Below the pieces are notes generated by a model that made no database searches, had not been told where the DNA came from, and was given only the letters and a program-made list of their open reading frames with translations. The translations under genes and the position numbers were made by a program. Of a DNA stretch of 45,247 bases, positions 24,449-33,411 are shown piece by piece; the stretch's first letter is position 1; each line of letters begins with the position of its first letter. This DNA comes from an uncultured Bacteroidales bacterium (GTDB lineage: Bacteria; Bacteroidota; Bacteroidia; Bacteroidales; FEN-979). The stretch covers positions 1-45,247 of the forward strand of contig CAISRB010000004.1 of assembly GCA_903887775.1 (NCBI GenBank), written 5' to 3'.

Positions 24449-24655
24449 ATGCCAATCGTACAAATCACAATTTTACCACAATCAGCTGAAAAGAAAGCAG
24501 AAATGTCAAAAGTTATAACTGATGAAATCCATCGTATCACAGGGATTCGGAAAGAAGCAATGGTAATTTTGTTTTATGAATTACCAGCAGAGAATTGTGC
24601 TGACGGTGGAGAAATGCTTTCTGAAAAATTTAAACGGATGCATTCAAATGAATAA
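24449..24655 (+). CDS. 4-oxalocrotonate tautomerase-family protein
   Basis: 68 residues from ATG 24449, chosen because removal of Met exposes Pro (PIVQITIL), the catalytic base of the family; the AGGGGA about 8 bases upstream supports this start. ITGIRKEAMVILFYEL matches the middle strand, and the length is usual for the short subgroup. The last segment (EMLSEKFKRMH) is somewhat different from classic XylH. Substrate unknown. Confidence 0.8.
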   Translation: MPIVQITILPQSAEKKAEMSKVITDEIHRITGIRKEAMVILFYELPAENCADGGEMLSEKFKRMHSNE

Positions 24656-24666
24656 AACCATCCATT

Positions 24667-24740
24667 TCTTCAATAAAATCAACCACTTTGAGATAATCTG
24701 GAATGATTCTAAAGTTCGATAATTGGTCAGAGTAGTGTAC
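24667..24740 (+). repeat. Dispersed repeat family 1, copy D
   Basis: Begins 11 bp after the tautomerase stop and is nearly identical to copy C through the central block. It ends in GAGTAGTGTAC like copy A. Confidence 0.85.
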
Positions 24741-24750
24741 CCGTTCAAAT

Positions 24751-24818
24751 GCAAAGTGCAAGGTGCAAAGTGTAATAATTTGCACTTTGCACTTTTCGTT
24801 TTACACCTTGCACCTGCT
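24751..24818. repeat. Complex palindrome of GTGCAA units
   Basis: GCAAAGTGCAAGGTGCAAAG is followed by TTTGCACTTTGCACTTT and ACACCTTGCACCTG. The outer and inner arms can pair in alternative ways to give a long hairpin. It may terminate transcription from the tautomerase gene or be a REP-like element. Confidence 0.55.
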
Positions 24819-24994
24819 ATTTACAATTTATGGAGTTCCATTTTACTCTGTTTGATCTCCCAATCCATCAGTATTTACTGACTTCCCGGGTTCCATTGTG
24901 GGTTTCCTTTAGGCAAAAAGCAAGGTTAGATATTGTATTCAGTTATAAAACTAAATTGCGGATAGCAATTTCTCAGCAACAATTTCTTAAAACC

Positions 24995-25026
24995 ATTCAG
25001 TGACAAATGTCAATAATTGAGTGACA
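24995..25026 (+). promoter_or_regulatory. Direct-repeat operator before DUF1566 gene 1 (possible LytTR site)
   Basis: ATTCAGTGACA (24995) and ATTGAGTGACA (25016) lie 21 bp apart, two helical turns. The same pair occurs at 27767 and 27788, and in both places the second half starts 59 bp before the -7 box. LytTR regulators bind such 21-22-bp-spaced direct repeats, and a LytTR gene lies at 32.6 kb. Confidence 0.6.
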
Positions 25027-25054
25027 CAACCATACTATCTGGTGATCCCATTTT

Positions 25055-25082
25055 TTGAAAGATTTCCTGCCTGATACTTTTG
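25055..25082 (+). promoter_or_regulatory. Promoter of DUF1566 gene 1
   Basis: TTTG ending at 25057 (TTG at 25055) and TACTTTTG at 25075 are a good -33/-7 pair, about 27 bp before the ATG. Confidence 0.65.
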
Positions 25083-25108
25083 CTCTCACAAGAAGAAAAA
25101 ATTTTGCC

Positions 25109-26656
25109 ATGAAAAAATCATCAAACAAATCCTTCACAGTCAATGTTATTGCAACCATTTGCATCGTAACAATGATAAATATTATTGGATATAGCCAAAC
25201 CAATACTTATCCAATTGTCGGAACAGGTCAGACAATATCTTACGACACAGTGGTTGCCATAACGATGCCCACTGCAGGGCAGGCATTCTTCGGACAGAAT
25301 TCAAATCATCCCGGAAACATGCGATCATATACCAACAATGGAAATGGCACTGTAACCGATAATTTAACCGGGCTGATGTGGCAGCAAACCGAGGACAGAA
25401 ACGGTGATGGAGCAATTAATTTCTATGATAAACTGACCTATGCTGAGGCAATGGCAAGCGCTGCAACATGTAACACGGGCGGTTATAATGATTGGCGTTT
25501 ACCTACTATTAAAGAGCTATATTCCATTGCCATGTTTTTTGGAGCAGAACCAGGCCCACCACCGTCTACTTGTATAAAATATATTGATACGACATATTTC
25601 TCTGTCGGTTTCGGTGACGTAAACTCACTGGCACACGGCGACCTTGGAACTGAAAGGATCATTGATGGTCAAATTGCATCCTCTACGAAATATGTTAGCA
25701 CAACCATGAATGGGCAGGAAACTTTGTTCGGGTTCAATTTTATTGATGGACGTATTAAAGGATATCCAACCACTTCCCCCGTTCCGGAAGACGGACAATC
25801 AAAGCATTTCTATGTATTATATGTTCGCGGCAATACAGCATATGGAACAAATCAATTCGTTGACAACGGAAACGGAACAATTACCGATAGCGCTACCGGG
25901 CTGATGTGGATGCAAAACGATAACGGGACAGGTGTTTTATGGAAGGACGCATTAAGTTATGCTGAAAATTTAACCTATGCAGGATATTCTGATTGGCGAT
26001 TACCCGATGTCAAAGAATTACAAAGCATAGTTGATTATACCCGTTCTCCGGCAACAACCGGTTCTGCTGCAATAGACCCGATATTCAACTGCACCCGGAT
26101 TACCAATGAAGGAGGTATCGCAGATTATCCATGGTACTGGAGCAGCACTACGTTTTCTTCGCAAGCGCAGACAAAAGGTGCAAGCGCCTGCTATGTGTGC
26201 TTCGGAAGAGCCATGGGCTATTTCCCCGGTTTAGGGTGGACTGATATACATGGTGCCGGATGTCAGCGAAGCGATCCTAAACCCAGAAGTTTTACCGGAT
26301 ACACACATAATGGAAATGGATATTACAATGCTAATGCTCCTCAGGGCGATGCCGTCAGGATATACAATTATGTGCGTTTGGTAAGAAATGGATCTTCAAC
26401 CGGAATAAATGAAAACAAAGACAATCATCTGTTTAATTTTTATCCAAACCCCGTTTCCGACGAACTTACGATCGAAATGAGAGGAGACAGAGAAAAGGTA
26501 AGCTTTGAGCTCTTAAATTCCATCGGCCAAACTGTGCAAAACGGCAGTTTTATTGAAAAAACCGTTATACAAATGACTAGCCTTGTACACGGGGTTTATT
26601 TGTTAAAACTTCAAAATTGTAATACTTTTGAAGTTAAAAAGTTAATAAAAGAATAG
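25109..26656 (+). CDS. DUF1566 surface protein with type IX secretion tail
   Basis: 515 residues from ATG 25109; the upstream part of the frame lies inside the promoter. Signal region MKKSSNKSFTVNVIATICIV to GYSQ. Two DUF1566 (Lcl C-terminal-like) domains follow, each with a variant of NGTxTDxxTGLMWxQ, then Y-x-DWRLPxxKEL and finally RLVRNG. The last 75 residues are a type IX secretion signal: FNFYPNPVSDELTIEM, LLNSIGQ, GVYLLKL and a basic end KLIKE. The protein is therefore exported across the outer membrane and probably attached to the surface. DUF1566 resembles lectin/FGE-like folds; the ligand is unknown. Paralogue at 27880. Confidence 0.85.
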   Translation: MKKSSNKSFTVNVIATICIVTMINIIGYSQTNTYPIVGTGQTISYDTVVAITMPTAGQAFFGQNSNHPGNMRSYTNNGNGTVTDNLTGLMWQQTEDRNGDGAINFYDKLTYAEAMASAATCNTGGYNDWRLPTIKELYSIAMFFGAEPGPPPSTCIKYIDTTYFSVGFGDVNSLAHGDLGTERIIDGQIASSTKYVSTTMNGQETLFGFNFIDGRIKGYPTTSPVPEDGQSKHFYVLYVRGNTAYGTNQFVDNGNGTITDSATGLMWMQNDNGTGVLWKDALSYAENLTYAGYSDWRLPDVKELQSIVDYTRSPATTGSAAIDPIFNCTRITNEGGIADYPWYWSSTTFSSQAQTKGASACYVCFGRAMGYFPGLGWTDIHGAGCQRSDPKPRSFTGYTHNGNGYYNANAPQGDAVRIYNYVRLVRNGSSTGINENKDNHLFNFYPNPVSDELTIEMRGDREKVSFELLNSIGQTVQNGSFIEKTVIQMTSLVHGVYLLKLQNCNTFEVKKLIKE

Positions 26657-26738
26657 GCATCTGTTTAAACCGGTTGGTGAGAAACCACCATGTTCAAATG
26701 GATATTCCATGCGACCATTGAAATCAAATTATTGTCAG

Positions 26739-27698
26739 ATGAAAAGCGAAACAAGATTAATTATTGTTATCCTCGCATTGGTTACTGTTATCAATTACGG
26801 GAATGCACAAACTAATGCCGCCATTGCCAGCAAGAATGGCGTAATAAGCAGTCGGGAAAAAGTAGAAATGCTTTTCCCCGGAGGCAAAACAAAGGCACTG
26901 ATTTTGAGCTTCGACGATGGGATGGTCGCTGACAGAAGGCTTGTAAGACTGATGAACGAATACGGCCTGATCGGAACTTTTCATCTCAATTCAAATAAAC
27001 TTGGCACCAAAGATTATCTCACAAAGGAAGAAATTAAAGTTGTTTATAAAGGTCACGAAGTATCTGCACATACTGCTAATCACCCCAATCTTCCTGATAT
27101 TTCCAGGGAAGAGGTTCTATACGAGGTGGGTGAAGACCGGAGAGAACTGGAACGCTTATCGGGTAATCTTGTAAGGGGAATGGCATACCCTTTTGGCAAT
27201 TACAATGATTCAGTAATCGAAATAATCAACGGTCTTGGCATCGAGTATGCAAGGACCGTTAAAGACACTTATTCGTTTGGAATACCCAATGAATTTCTTA
27301 AATGGCACCCTACCATTCATCAATTTGGCAAGGCTTATTTTACTCCCGATAACCCGGAAAATGATAAAAAAGAATTAGCGGGTTTCTACCAGGTCGTAAA
27401 TCATTTTCTTAAAACAGATAGTTTAGCGCTGCTGGATGTTTGGGGACATAGCTGGGAGAACGACGGTGCAGGAGACAGATGGACTGAAATGGAGAAATTC
27501 TTCAAAATGGTTTCTAGGAATCCTGAAATATATTACACCACACAAATAGGCCTGGTCGACTATATCAATGCTTTTAAAAACCTGAAATTCAGCGTTGATA
27601 AAAGCTTTGTAACAAATCTGAGTTCGATCAATGTCTTCATCAAGATGAAAGGCGAAGCGTTCAATATTGAACCAGGGAGCACCAGGCTCTTGGATTGA
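26739..27698 (+). CDS. Polysaccharide deacetylase (NodB-like, secreted)
   Basis: 319 residues from ATG 26739, which gives a signal peptide (LIIVILALVTVINYGNAQ). NodB motifs: SFDDGM with catalytic Asp and metal Asp; HTANH metal triad (H-x3-H); RGMAYPFGNY as motif 3; a later LDVWGHSWE containing a His that could be the catalytic one. The C-terminal 60 residues beyond the catalytic domain (INVFIKMKGEAFNIEPGST) look like a small beta domain. It likely removes acetyl groups from envelope or environmental polysaccharides. It follows DUF1566 gene 1 by 82 bp on the same strand. Confidence 0.8.
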   Translation: MKSETRLIIVILALVTVINYGNAQTNAAIASKNGVISSREKVEMLFPGGKTKALILSFDDGMVADRRLVRLMNEYGLIGTFHLNSNKLGTKDYLTKEEIKVVYKGHEVSAHTANHPNLPDISREEVLYEVGEDRRELERLSGNLVRGMAYPFGNYNDSVIEIINGLGIEYARTVKDTYSFGIPNEFLKWHPTIHQFGKAYFTPDNPENDKKELAGFYQVVNHFLKTDSLALLDVWGHSWENDGAGDRWTEMEKFFKMVSRNPEIYYTTQIGLVDYINAFKNLKFSVDKSFVTNLSSINVFIKMKGEAFNIEPGSTRLLD

Positions 27699-27766
27699 TA
27701 AGAAAATCCATACTCAATTCTTCTGCTTTTCAGGGTGTCATCCAAAGGCACCCATTTTCCAAAACC

Positions 27767-27798
27767 ATTCAGTGACAATAAACCATTATTGGGTGACA
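27767..27798 (+). promoter_or_regulatory. Direct-repeat operator before DUF1566 gene 2 (possible LytTR site)
   Basis: ATTCAGTGACA (27767) and ATTGGGTGACA (27788), 21 bp apart, in a region clearly homologous to 24991-25082 (shared AAAACCATTCAGTGACAA and GTGACACAACCAT). Confidence 0.6.
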
Positions 27799-27846
27799 CA
27801 ACCATCCTGTCTGGTGATTCCATTTCCTCAAAGATTTCCCGCACAA

Positions 27847-27854
27847 TACTTTTG
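27847..27854 (+). promoter_or_regulatory. -7 box of DUF1566 gene 2
   Basis: TACTTTTG, 59 bp after the second operator half as at the first locus. The -33 TTTG of the first locus is CCTC here, so this promoter may depend more on an activator. Confidence 0.55.
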
Positions 27855-27879
27855 CTCCATAATAAATAAAAAAAAAGCA

Positions 27880-29103
27880 ATGAAAAAATCGAAATCGTTT
27901 CCCGGTTTTACCACCATAATCATGATCGCCGGAATTATTTTCACCTCCTGCGGGTGTAAAAAAGATAAAACAACCGTTAGCGGAGATTTGCAGGTCGTAC
28001 CGCGTGAACCGGCCTATGCGGGCTGTTACCCGGTTGTCGGTACAAGTCAAACCAGATGCTGGGACAGCGCCGGCAACCTCATCACCCCTGTTTTGGGAGA
28101 AGCATTTTTCGGACAGGATTCCCAGTTTGAACATATAACTCCCGTTTACACTAAAAGCAGTGATGGGCTTACTGTTAAAGATGAAGTTACTGGTTTAACA
28201 TGGCAAAAAACCTATGAAAAACCAACTTCCGGAGGCATGTATTACTGGGCCGAAACTCAAACTGAGGTTGACAATCTGAACAATCAAAACTACGGCGGTT
28301 ACAACGATTGGCGCGTGCCGACCATCAAGGAACTATACTCTTTATGGAATGCAAGTGTAGGTTGGCCTTATATTAATACAAACTATTTTGACATTAAATA
28401 TACAGATGAACAAGACCTTAGTCACGCTATATTCTGGAGCAGCGACAAATATACCGGTGTTTTGGGCAATGTATCTGAAGGTACGGCCGGCGCAGAACTT
28501 GCCTTTGGTGTGAATTTTGGCACCGGACATATAAAAGCTTACAGTATTGCTGAAGGGCCAATGCACTTTGTTCGTTGTGTGCGTGGCAATCTTGCGTATG
28601 GCATCAATTTATTTCAAAACAATGGCGACGGAACCATTTCCGATCTGGCTACCGGCCTCATGTGGCAACAGACCGACAACGGTTCGGGTATGGATTGGGA
28701 ACACGCACTGGCTTATGCTCAAACGCAGAATAACGCAAATTACCTGGGGCACAACGATTGGCGGTTACCTAACTCGAAAGAACTTCAAAGTTTGGTCGAT
28801 TACACGCGTTCGCCGTATGCAACTAACCCGGCTAATGTTGGTCCCGCAATAAATGCCATGTTCAGTTGTACCAGTATTATAAACGGTGGCGGAAAAGCTG
28901 ACTATCCTTTTTACTGGACAGGTACATCGGCAATTCCAAATGCAAATGGTACGTATGCTTACGCCTGGCATGTGGCTTTTGGACTGGCAGATAATGGAAG
29001 CGGCGAAGACCTTCACGGCGCAGGTGCAGTGCGTTTCGATACTAAGACCGTAGGAACTATTGGTGGATTAAACTATGTGCGATTGGTAAGAAATATTAAA
29101 TAA
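27880..29103 (+). CDS. DUF1566 lipoprotein
   Basis: 407 residues from ATG 27880. N-terminus MKKSKSFPGFTTIIMIAGIIFTSCGCKKDK is a lipoprotein signal (FTSC, acylated Cys). Two DUF1566 domains follow (TVKDEVTGLTWQ, YNDWRVPTIKEL; NGDGTISDLATGLMWQQ, HNDWRLPNSKEL), ending NYVRLVRNIK without a type IX tail. It is a paralogue of the 25109 protein, with promoter and signal-proximal sequence (AYAGCYPVVGT vs TNTYPIVGT) duplicated too, but with a different export route. It is probably anchored in the outer membrane, exposed or periplasmic. Confidence 0.85.
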   Translation: MKKSKSFPGFTTIIMIAGIIFTSCGCKKDKTTVSGDLQVVPREPAYAGCYPVVGTSQTRCWDSAGNLITPVLGEAFFGQDSQFEHITPVYTKSSDGLTVKDEVTGLTWQKTYEKPTSGGMYYWAETQTEVDNLNNQNYGGYNDWRVPTIKELYSLWNASVGWPYINTNYFDIKYTDEQDLSHAIFWSSDKYTGVLGNVSEGTAGAELAFGVNFGTGHIKAYSIAEGPMHFVRCVRGNLAYGINLFQNNGDGTISDLATGLMWQQTDNGSGMDWEHALAYAQTQNNANYLGHNDWRLPNSKELQSLVDYTRSPYATNPANVGPAINAMFSCTSIINGGGKADYPFYWTGTSAIPNANGTYAYAWHVAFGLADNGSGEDLHGAGAVRFDTKTVGTIGGLNYVRLVRNIK

Positions 29104-29104
29104 T

Positions 29105-29164
29105 GAGAATATTGATGGTAAAGTGTTTACTGTTGAAGCCGGTAGCACAAAACAGTTAAATTAA
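29105..29164 (+). pseudogene. C-terminal remnant of a second polysaccharide deacetylase
   Basis: Directly after the lipoprotein stop, one frame reads ENIDGKVFTVEAGSTKQLN and stops. It parallels the end of the deacetylase at 27698 (SSINVFIKMKG.AFNIEPGSTRLLD). The DUF1566-deacetylase module was apparently duplicated and the second deacetylase deleted except for its last 19 codons. Confidence 0.55.
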
Positions 29165-29181
29165 CTAACCCAAAAATAAAT

Positions 29182-31539
29182 ATGAAAAAATACCTCTTTA
29201 TAATTTCCCTTTTCTTAACCCAAATCTCATATGCTCAGAACAACAGGCAAAAAATAAGGGGTGTCGTTATTGATAAGCTTTCTCAAACAACCCTTCCCGG
29301 GGCCACTGTTCAAATAATGAATGAAGCCGATAAAAGGGGAGCGGTAACCAATGGAAAGGGGATTTATGTTATTCCCGATGTATTGCCCGGCAGGTATGAA
29401 CTGAAAATTTCGTATGTCGGCTACAAGGATGTATTTGCATCCAGCGTTGTCGTGACTTCGGGAAAAGAGACCATCCTTGATATTGCGATGGAAGAGGATA
29501 TAAAATCCCTGAACGAGGTGGTGATCACAGCCAACAGCAAAGACAAAACCATCAACAGTTTATCCACCATCAGCGGCCGCACGTTTTCCATGGAAGAGGT
29601 GAACCGGTTTGCCGGCGGGCGAAGCGATCCTGCCCGGCTGGCTGCGAATTTTGCCGGCGTAAGCGCCACCGACGACAGCAGGAATGACATCGTGATCCGC
29701 GGTAATTCCCCGGTAGGGGTTTTATGGCGCATCGATGGCATGGATGCAACCAATCCCAACCATTTTGCATCCGTAGGCACCACAGGCGGTGCGGTGAGCG
29801 CTTTGAACACCAACATGCTGAAGAGCTCCGATTTCTTCACCTCGGCCTGGCCGGCAGAATATGGAAATGCGATTTCCGGCGTTTTCGACATCGGCTTCAG
29901 AAACGGGAATACACAAAAACGGGAAACCACTGTCCAGCTTGGGGTAACAACCGGAATTGAGGCCATGACGGAGGGGCCCATCAGCAAATCGAACGGTTCA
30001 TCGTATTTAATTGGTTACCGTTATTCGCTTGCCGGTATTGCCCAGGCCATGGGAATAAACATAGGCACTACTTCTACGCCCACCTACCAGGATCTTTCAT
30101 TCAAAATAAACAGCGGGGATACAAAACTTGGCCGTTTCACCCTGTTTGGCATCCTGGCTGCCAGCAGCATTTCAATAGAGGGTGGCAGTTCGAATGAATT
30201 ATATGGCGGCGGACAACAATCAGATTTCAAGAGTAAGATTGCCATCGGTGGATTGAAACACTTCAAGCAGATCAACAGCAAATCATATATCAGTTCTACG
30301 ATCGGCATCAATTATTCGGGGACCAACCAATTGAACTACGGGTTGGATTCATTAAGGAATTCATACAGCAAAGAGGAAAATAAGGTTGCCAGAACAGGCT
30401 ATGAATTCATTACCAGCTACAATCTGAAAATCAATTCCAGGCTTTTTTTTAAGGCCGGAATGCAGGCTGAATATATGAATCTTGACCTTTTCAACAGGTT
30501 CAGAAGGCGTGAAGGTGAAGAATGGAGCCAGATCTGGGATTACAACAGCTACACCACGCTGGCCCAGGTTTATGCACATCTTAAATACAACATCAGCGAA
30601 AAACTCACGCTGAATGCAGGCCTCCATGCCCAGCAGTTCTTCCTGAACAATTCATTCTCCCTGGAACCCCGGATCGGGTTAAAGTTCGAGTTGAATAATA
30701 AGAACAGCTTCAGCTTTGGCTATGGATTGCATTCACAAACACAACCATTGAACGTCTATTTTTTACAAACGCCCAATCCAGATGGTTCATACAATTATGA
30801 TAACCTGGAGCTGGGTTTTACGAAAAGCCATCATTTTGTCCTGGGATATGATGTGCAACCCTTCAAAGACTGGCGTATGAAAATTGAAGCCTATTATCAG
30901 TATCTCGTGAATGTGCCTGTCAATACATATTCAAGCAGTTACTCCATGCTGAATACCGGGGCAAGTTTTCAAACCGACCTCGAAGACAGCCTGGCGAACA
31001 CCGGCACCGGGAGAAACTACGGAATTGAACTTACTGTTGAGAAGTTCTTTAGCAGGGGGTATTATGGCTTATTAACAACTTCGCTTTACCAGTCAAAATA
31101 CACCGCCAGCGACGGAATAGAAAGGAATACGGCGTTTAACGGAAGATATGTGGCCAACCTCCTGGCCGGGAAAGAATGGAAACTCGGCAAGGAAAAAAGA
31201 AATGCCATCACAACCGATATCAAAGTTACCTATGCTGGCGGACGATATTATACACCGATAGATTTAGCTGCGTCTCAGGCCAGGGGCAGGGAGGTCCTGA
31301 AAGGGGATGAATATGCCTATACCAGCACTTATCCAGATTATTTCAGGCTGGATTTCAAGGTTGGATATACCCTGAACAGCCGCACGAAAAAATTATCGCA
31401 ATCGATATCCCTGGATCTGCAAAATGTAACGAACAATAAAAACGTATTCTCACAGAGTTACGATGACAGAAGCAAGTCTATCAGTACGACATACCAGCTG
31501 GGTTTTTTCCCGAATTTTATTTACAAAATACAATTTTAA
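29182..31539 (+). CDS. TonB-dependent outer-membrane receptor
   Basis: 785 residues. Signal peptide MKKYLFIISLFLTQISYAQ; carboxypeptidase-regulatory-like domain about 25-110 (GVVIDKLSQTTLPGATV, GRYELKISYVGY); plug about 120-235 (DIVIRGNSPVGVLWRIDGMD, SAWPAEYGNAISGVFDI); then a beta-barrel ending FIYKIQF with a terminal Phe. No SusD partner follows, so it is not a classical SusCD pair. It takes up an unknown ligand, perhaps a product related to the upstream deacetylase and DUF1566 proteins. The LytS/LytTR pair follows 22 bp later, suggesting ligand-linked regulation. Confidence 0.9.
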   Translation: MKKYLFIISLFLTQISYAQNNRQKIRGVVIDKLSQTTLPGATVQIMNEADKRGAVTNGKGIYVIPDVLPGRYELKISYVGYKDVFASSVVVTSGKETILDIAMEEDIKSLNEVVITANSKDKTINSLSTISGRTFSMEEVNRFAGGRSDPARLAANFAGVSATDDSRNDIVIRGNSPVGVLWRIDGMDATNPNHFASVGTTGGAVSALNTNMLKSSDFFTSAWPAEYGNAISGVFDIGFRNGNTQKRETTVQLGVTTGIEAMTEGPISKSNGSSYLIGYRYSLAGIAQAMGINIGTTSTPTYQDLSFKINSGDTKLGRFTLFGILAASSISIEGGSSNELYGGGQQSDFKSKIAIGGLKHFKQINSKSYISSTIGINYSGTNQLNYGLDSLRNSYSKEENKVARTGYEFITSYNLKINSRLFFKAGMQAEYMNLDLFNRFRRREGEEWSQIWDYNSYTTLAQVYAHLKYNISEKLTLNAGLHAQQFFLNNSFSLEPRIGLKFELNNKNSFSFGYGLHSQTQPLNVYFLQTPNPDGSYNYDNLELGFTKSHHFVLGYDVQPFKDWRMKIEAYYQYLVNVPVNTYSSSYSMLNTGASFQTDLEDSLANTGTGRNYGIELTVEKFFSRGYYGLLTTSLYQSKYTASDGIERNTAFNGRYVANLLAGKEWKLGKEKRNAITTDIKVTYAGGRYYTPIDLAASQARGREVLKGDEYAYTSTYPDYFRLDFKVGYTLNSRTKKLSQSISLDLQNVTNNKNVFSQSYDDRSKSISTTYQLGFFPNFIYKIQF

Positions 31540-31561
31540 AGAACTTAAATAACTTTGTGAA

Positions 31562-32638
31562 ATGAAAGCACTTTCGCTAAGCAGCAGGAAAATTGAAGTT
31601 TTGTTTTACGTTTTAATATGGGCGCTCGTTTTCTCGGTGCCTTTTTTTAGTGAACGCGGCTCCGGACACCTCAACTGGAACAACATTGCAGGACATTGGG
31701 TAAACCTTTGCGGATATCTCATTGTTTTCCTGACGAATGTTTATTTACTGGTGCCGCGTTTACTGTTGAAAAAGAGATACCTGATTTATTTTGTTCTGAT
31801 AATGGTTTTGATTTTGCTGGTGATTGCGGTTAATATTATCACCCATCCGGTTTTTTTGCAGAATGCTGGTCCGGGAATGAATGTTACACCCGATGGATTC
31901 AGACCCCCCGACCTCAATTCCCCAAATCCAAAACCGCCTTTCATGGTTTTTTTTGATACGCTTATCATTTGTATTCTAACCGTGGGAGCCGGTACAACGA
32001 TCAAACTGATGTCAAAATGGCTAAGCGAGGAGAAACTGAGGAAGGATGTCGAGAAAGAACAACTTAAAACCAATCTTGCCTTATTAAGGCATCAGGTAAG
32101 CCCGCATTTTTTCATGAATACCCTGAATAACATCCATTCGCTTATTGAAATAGATTCGGAAAAGGCCCAGGATGCGGTCGTACGGCTTTCAACACTCATG
32201 CGCTATTTGCTTTATGACTCGGCTCAAAGCACGATCGAACTGAAAAAGGAAATCGAATTCATCAACAGTTTTATTTCGCTAATGCAACTCAGGCATTCCG
32301 ATGAAGTAGAAGTTAATGTAGTGATTCCTGAGCAGGTTCCTGATACTAAAATACCCCCGATGCTTTTTATTTCATTGCTTGAAAATGCATTTAAACATGG
32401 CGTGAGCTATCCGCTGAAGTCGTATATTTATTTTGAACTCCGGATGAGCGACGCTTTCCTGACATGCATCATCAAAAACAGCAAACATAAAGTTGCAGCA
32501 AATTACCAGGGGGAATATTCTGGAATAGGGCTTGATAACATTAAAGACAGTTTAAAGTTATTATACGGGGATGCTTTCCAGTTGAATATTCTTGATAAGG
32601 AGAGTGAATTTGAAGTTGACCTGAAAATTCCATTATGA
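31562..32638 (+). CDS. LytS-type sensor histidine kinase
   Basis: 358 residues. About four transmembrane helices (12-30, 46-66, 72-95, 128-150) with little periplasmic sequence, then a coiled linker and the His_kinase domain. Phospho-acceptor His182 lies in LRHQVSPHFFMNTLNNI. The ATPase N box is LLENAFKHG with Asn275, and the G box GIGLDNI. It belongs to the LytS/YehU class that pairs with LytTR regulators; the partner overlaps by ATGA. The signal may be membrane state or a signal passed from the neighbouring TonB receptor. Confidence 0.9.
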   Translation: MKALSLSSRKIEVLFYVLIWALVFSVPFFSERGSGHLNWNNIAGHWVNLCGYLIVFLTNVYLLVPRLLLKKRYLIYFVLIMVLILLVIAVNIITHPVFLQNAGPGMNVTPDGFRPPDLNSPNPKPPFMVFFDTLIICILTVGAGTTIKLMSKWLSEEKLRKDVEKEQLKTNLALLRHQVSPHFFMNTLNNIHSLIEIDSEKAQDAVVRLSTLMRYLLYDSAQSTIELKKEIEFINSFISLMQLRHSDEVEVNVVIPEQVPDTKIPPMLFISLLENAFKHGVSYPLKSYIYFELRMSDAFLTCIIKNSKHKVAANYQGEYSGIGLDNIKDSLKLLYGDAFQLNILDKESEFEVDLKIPL

Positions 32639-33354
32639 AGATCACATGCATTGCCATTGACGATGAACCCCTGGCTGTAAAAAAAATATCAGCCTATATT
32701 CAGAAAACACCATTCCTGGAACTGGTGGCTGAATGCCGGAGTGCATTCGAAGCGATGGAAATTATCAACAACCGTACGATCCAGCTCATATTCATTGATA
32801 TCAATATGCCTGACCTGAGCGGACTGGAGTTTGTAAAATCACTGGCCGACAAACCATATATCGTATTTACAACCGCCTATAGTGAATATGCTGTGGAAGG
32901 TTTCCAGGTAGATGCAGCAGACTATTTATTAAAACCCGTCACCTACAGCAGTTTCCTGAAAGCGGCCAACAAGGTGAAAAACCTTATTGAGTTAAATGCG
33001 AACAGACAAAAGGAAAGCATCAGGGCAACAACCAATCATTTGTTTGTCAAATCAGATTACAAACTCATCCGCATCGAACTGGATGACATAAAATATATTG
33101 AAAGCCAGCACGAATATATCAAGATTCACTTGATCAACAGTGCCCCAGTGATGACGCAATTGAGTATGAAAGCCATCGAAGAGCAACTTCCATCCGATCG
33201 GTTTATGAGAGTTCATCGGTCATATATCGTTAATCTTAAAAAGATTTCAGTAGTAGAAAGGAACAGAATAGTTTTCGATGGCAAAGTTTATCTTCCCGTC
33301 AGCGACCAGTATAAAGAAATATTTCAGGAGTACATAGATGGAAATTTTGTTTAG
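32635..33354 (+). CDS. LytTR-family response regulator
   Basis: 239 residues. Receiver: Asp9/Asp10, phospho-acceptor Asp55 (IFIDINMPD), Thr80 region FTTAYSEYA and Lys100 (YLLKP). LytTR DNA-binding domain about 135-235 (LFVKSDYKLIRIELDDIKYIES, RVHRSYIVNL, VSDQYKE). It is translationally coupled to the kinase. The direct repeats before both DUF1566 genes have the 21-bp spacing preferred by LytTR dimers, so these genes and the deacetylase are likely targets. Confidence 0.92.
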   Translation: MKITCIAIDDEPLAVKKISAYIQKTPFLELVAECRSAFEAMEIINNRTIQLIFIDINMPDLSGLEFVKSLADKPYIVFTTAYSEYAVEGFQVDAADYLLKPVTYSSFLKAANKVKNLIELNANRQKESIRATTNHLFVKSDYKLIRIELDDIKYIESQHEYIKIHLINSAPVMTQLSMKAIEEQLPSDRFMRVHRSYIVNLKKISVVERNRIVFDGKVYLPVSDQYKEIFQEYIDGNFV

Positions 33355-33411
33355 CAGTTTCAAATTCTGTTGAATCAAAAAGGCGTCAGCCGACATTCGG
33401 AGAATAGTTAA

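Larger units (their letters stand above)
24742..25108. other. Gene-less stretch before the DUF1566 gene
   Basis: Holds a complex GTGCAA palindrome, about 150 bp of featureless AT-rich DNA, then the 21-bp-spaced direct repeat and promoter of the DUF1566 gene. Confidence 0.5.

Noticed and set aside
29421-29987. 188-codon minus-strand frame inside the TonB receptor gene
   Set aside because: Antisense shadow of a well-defined receptor domain.
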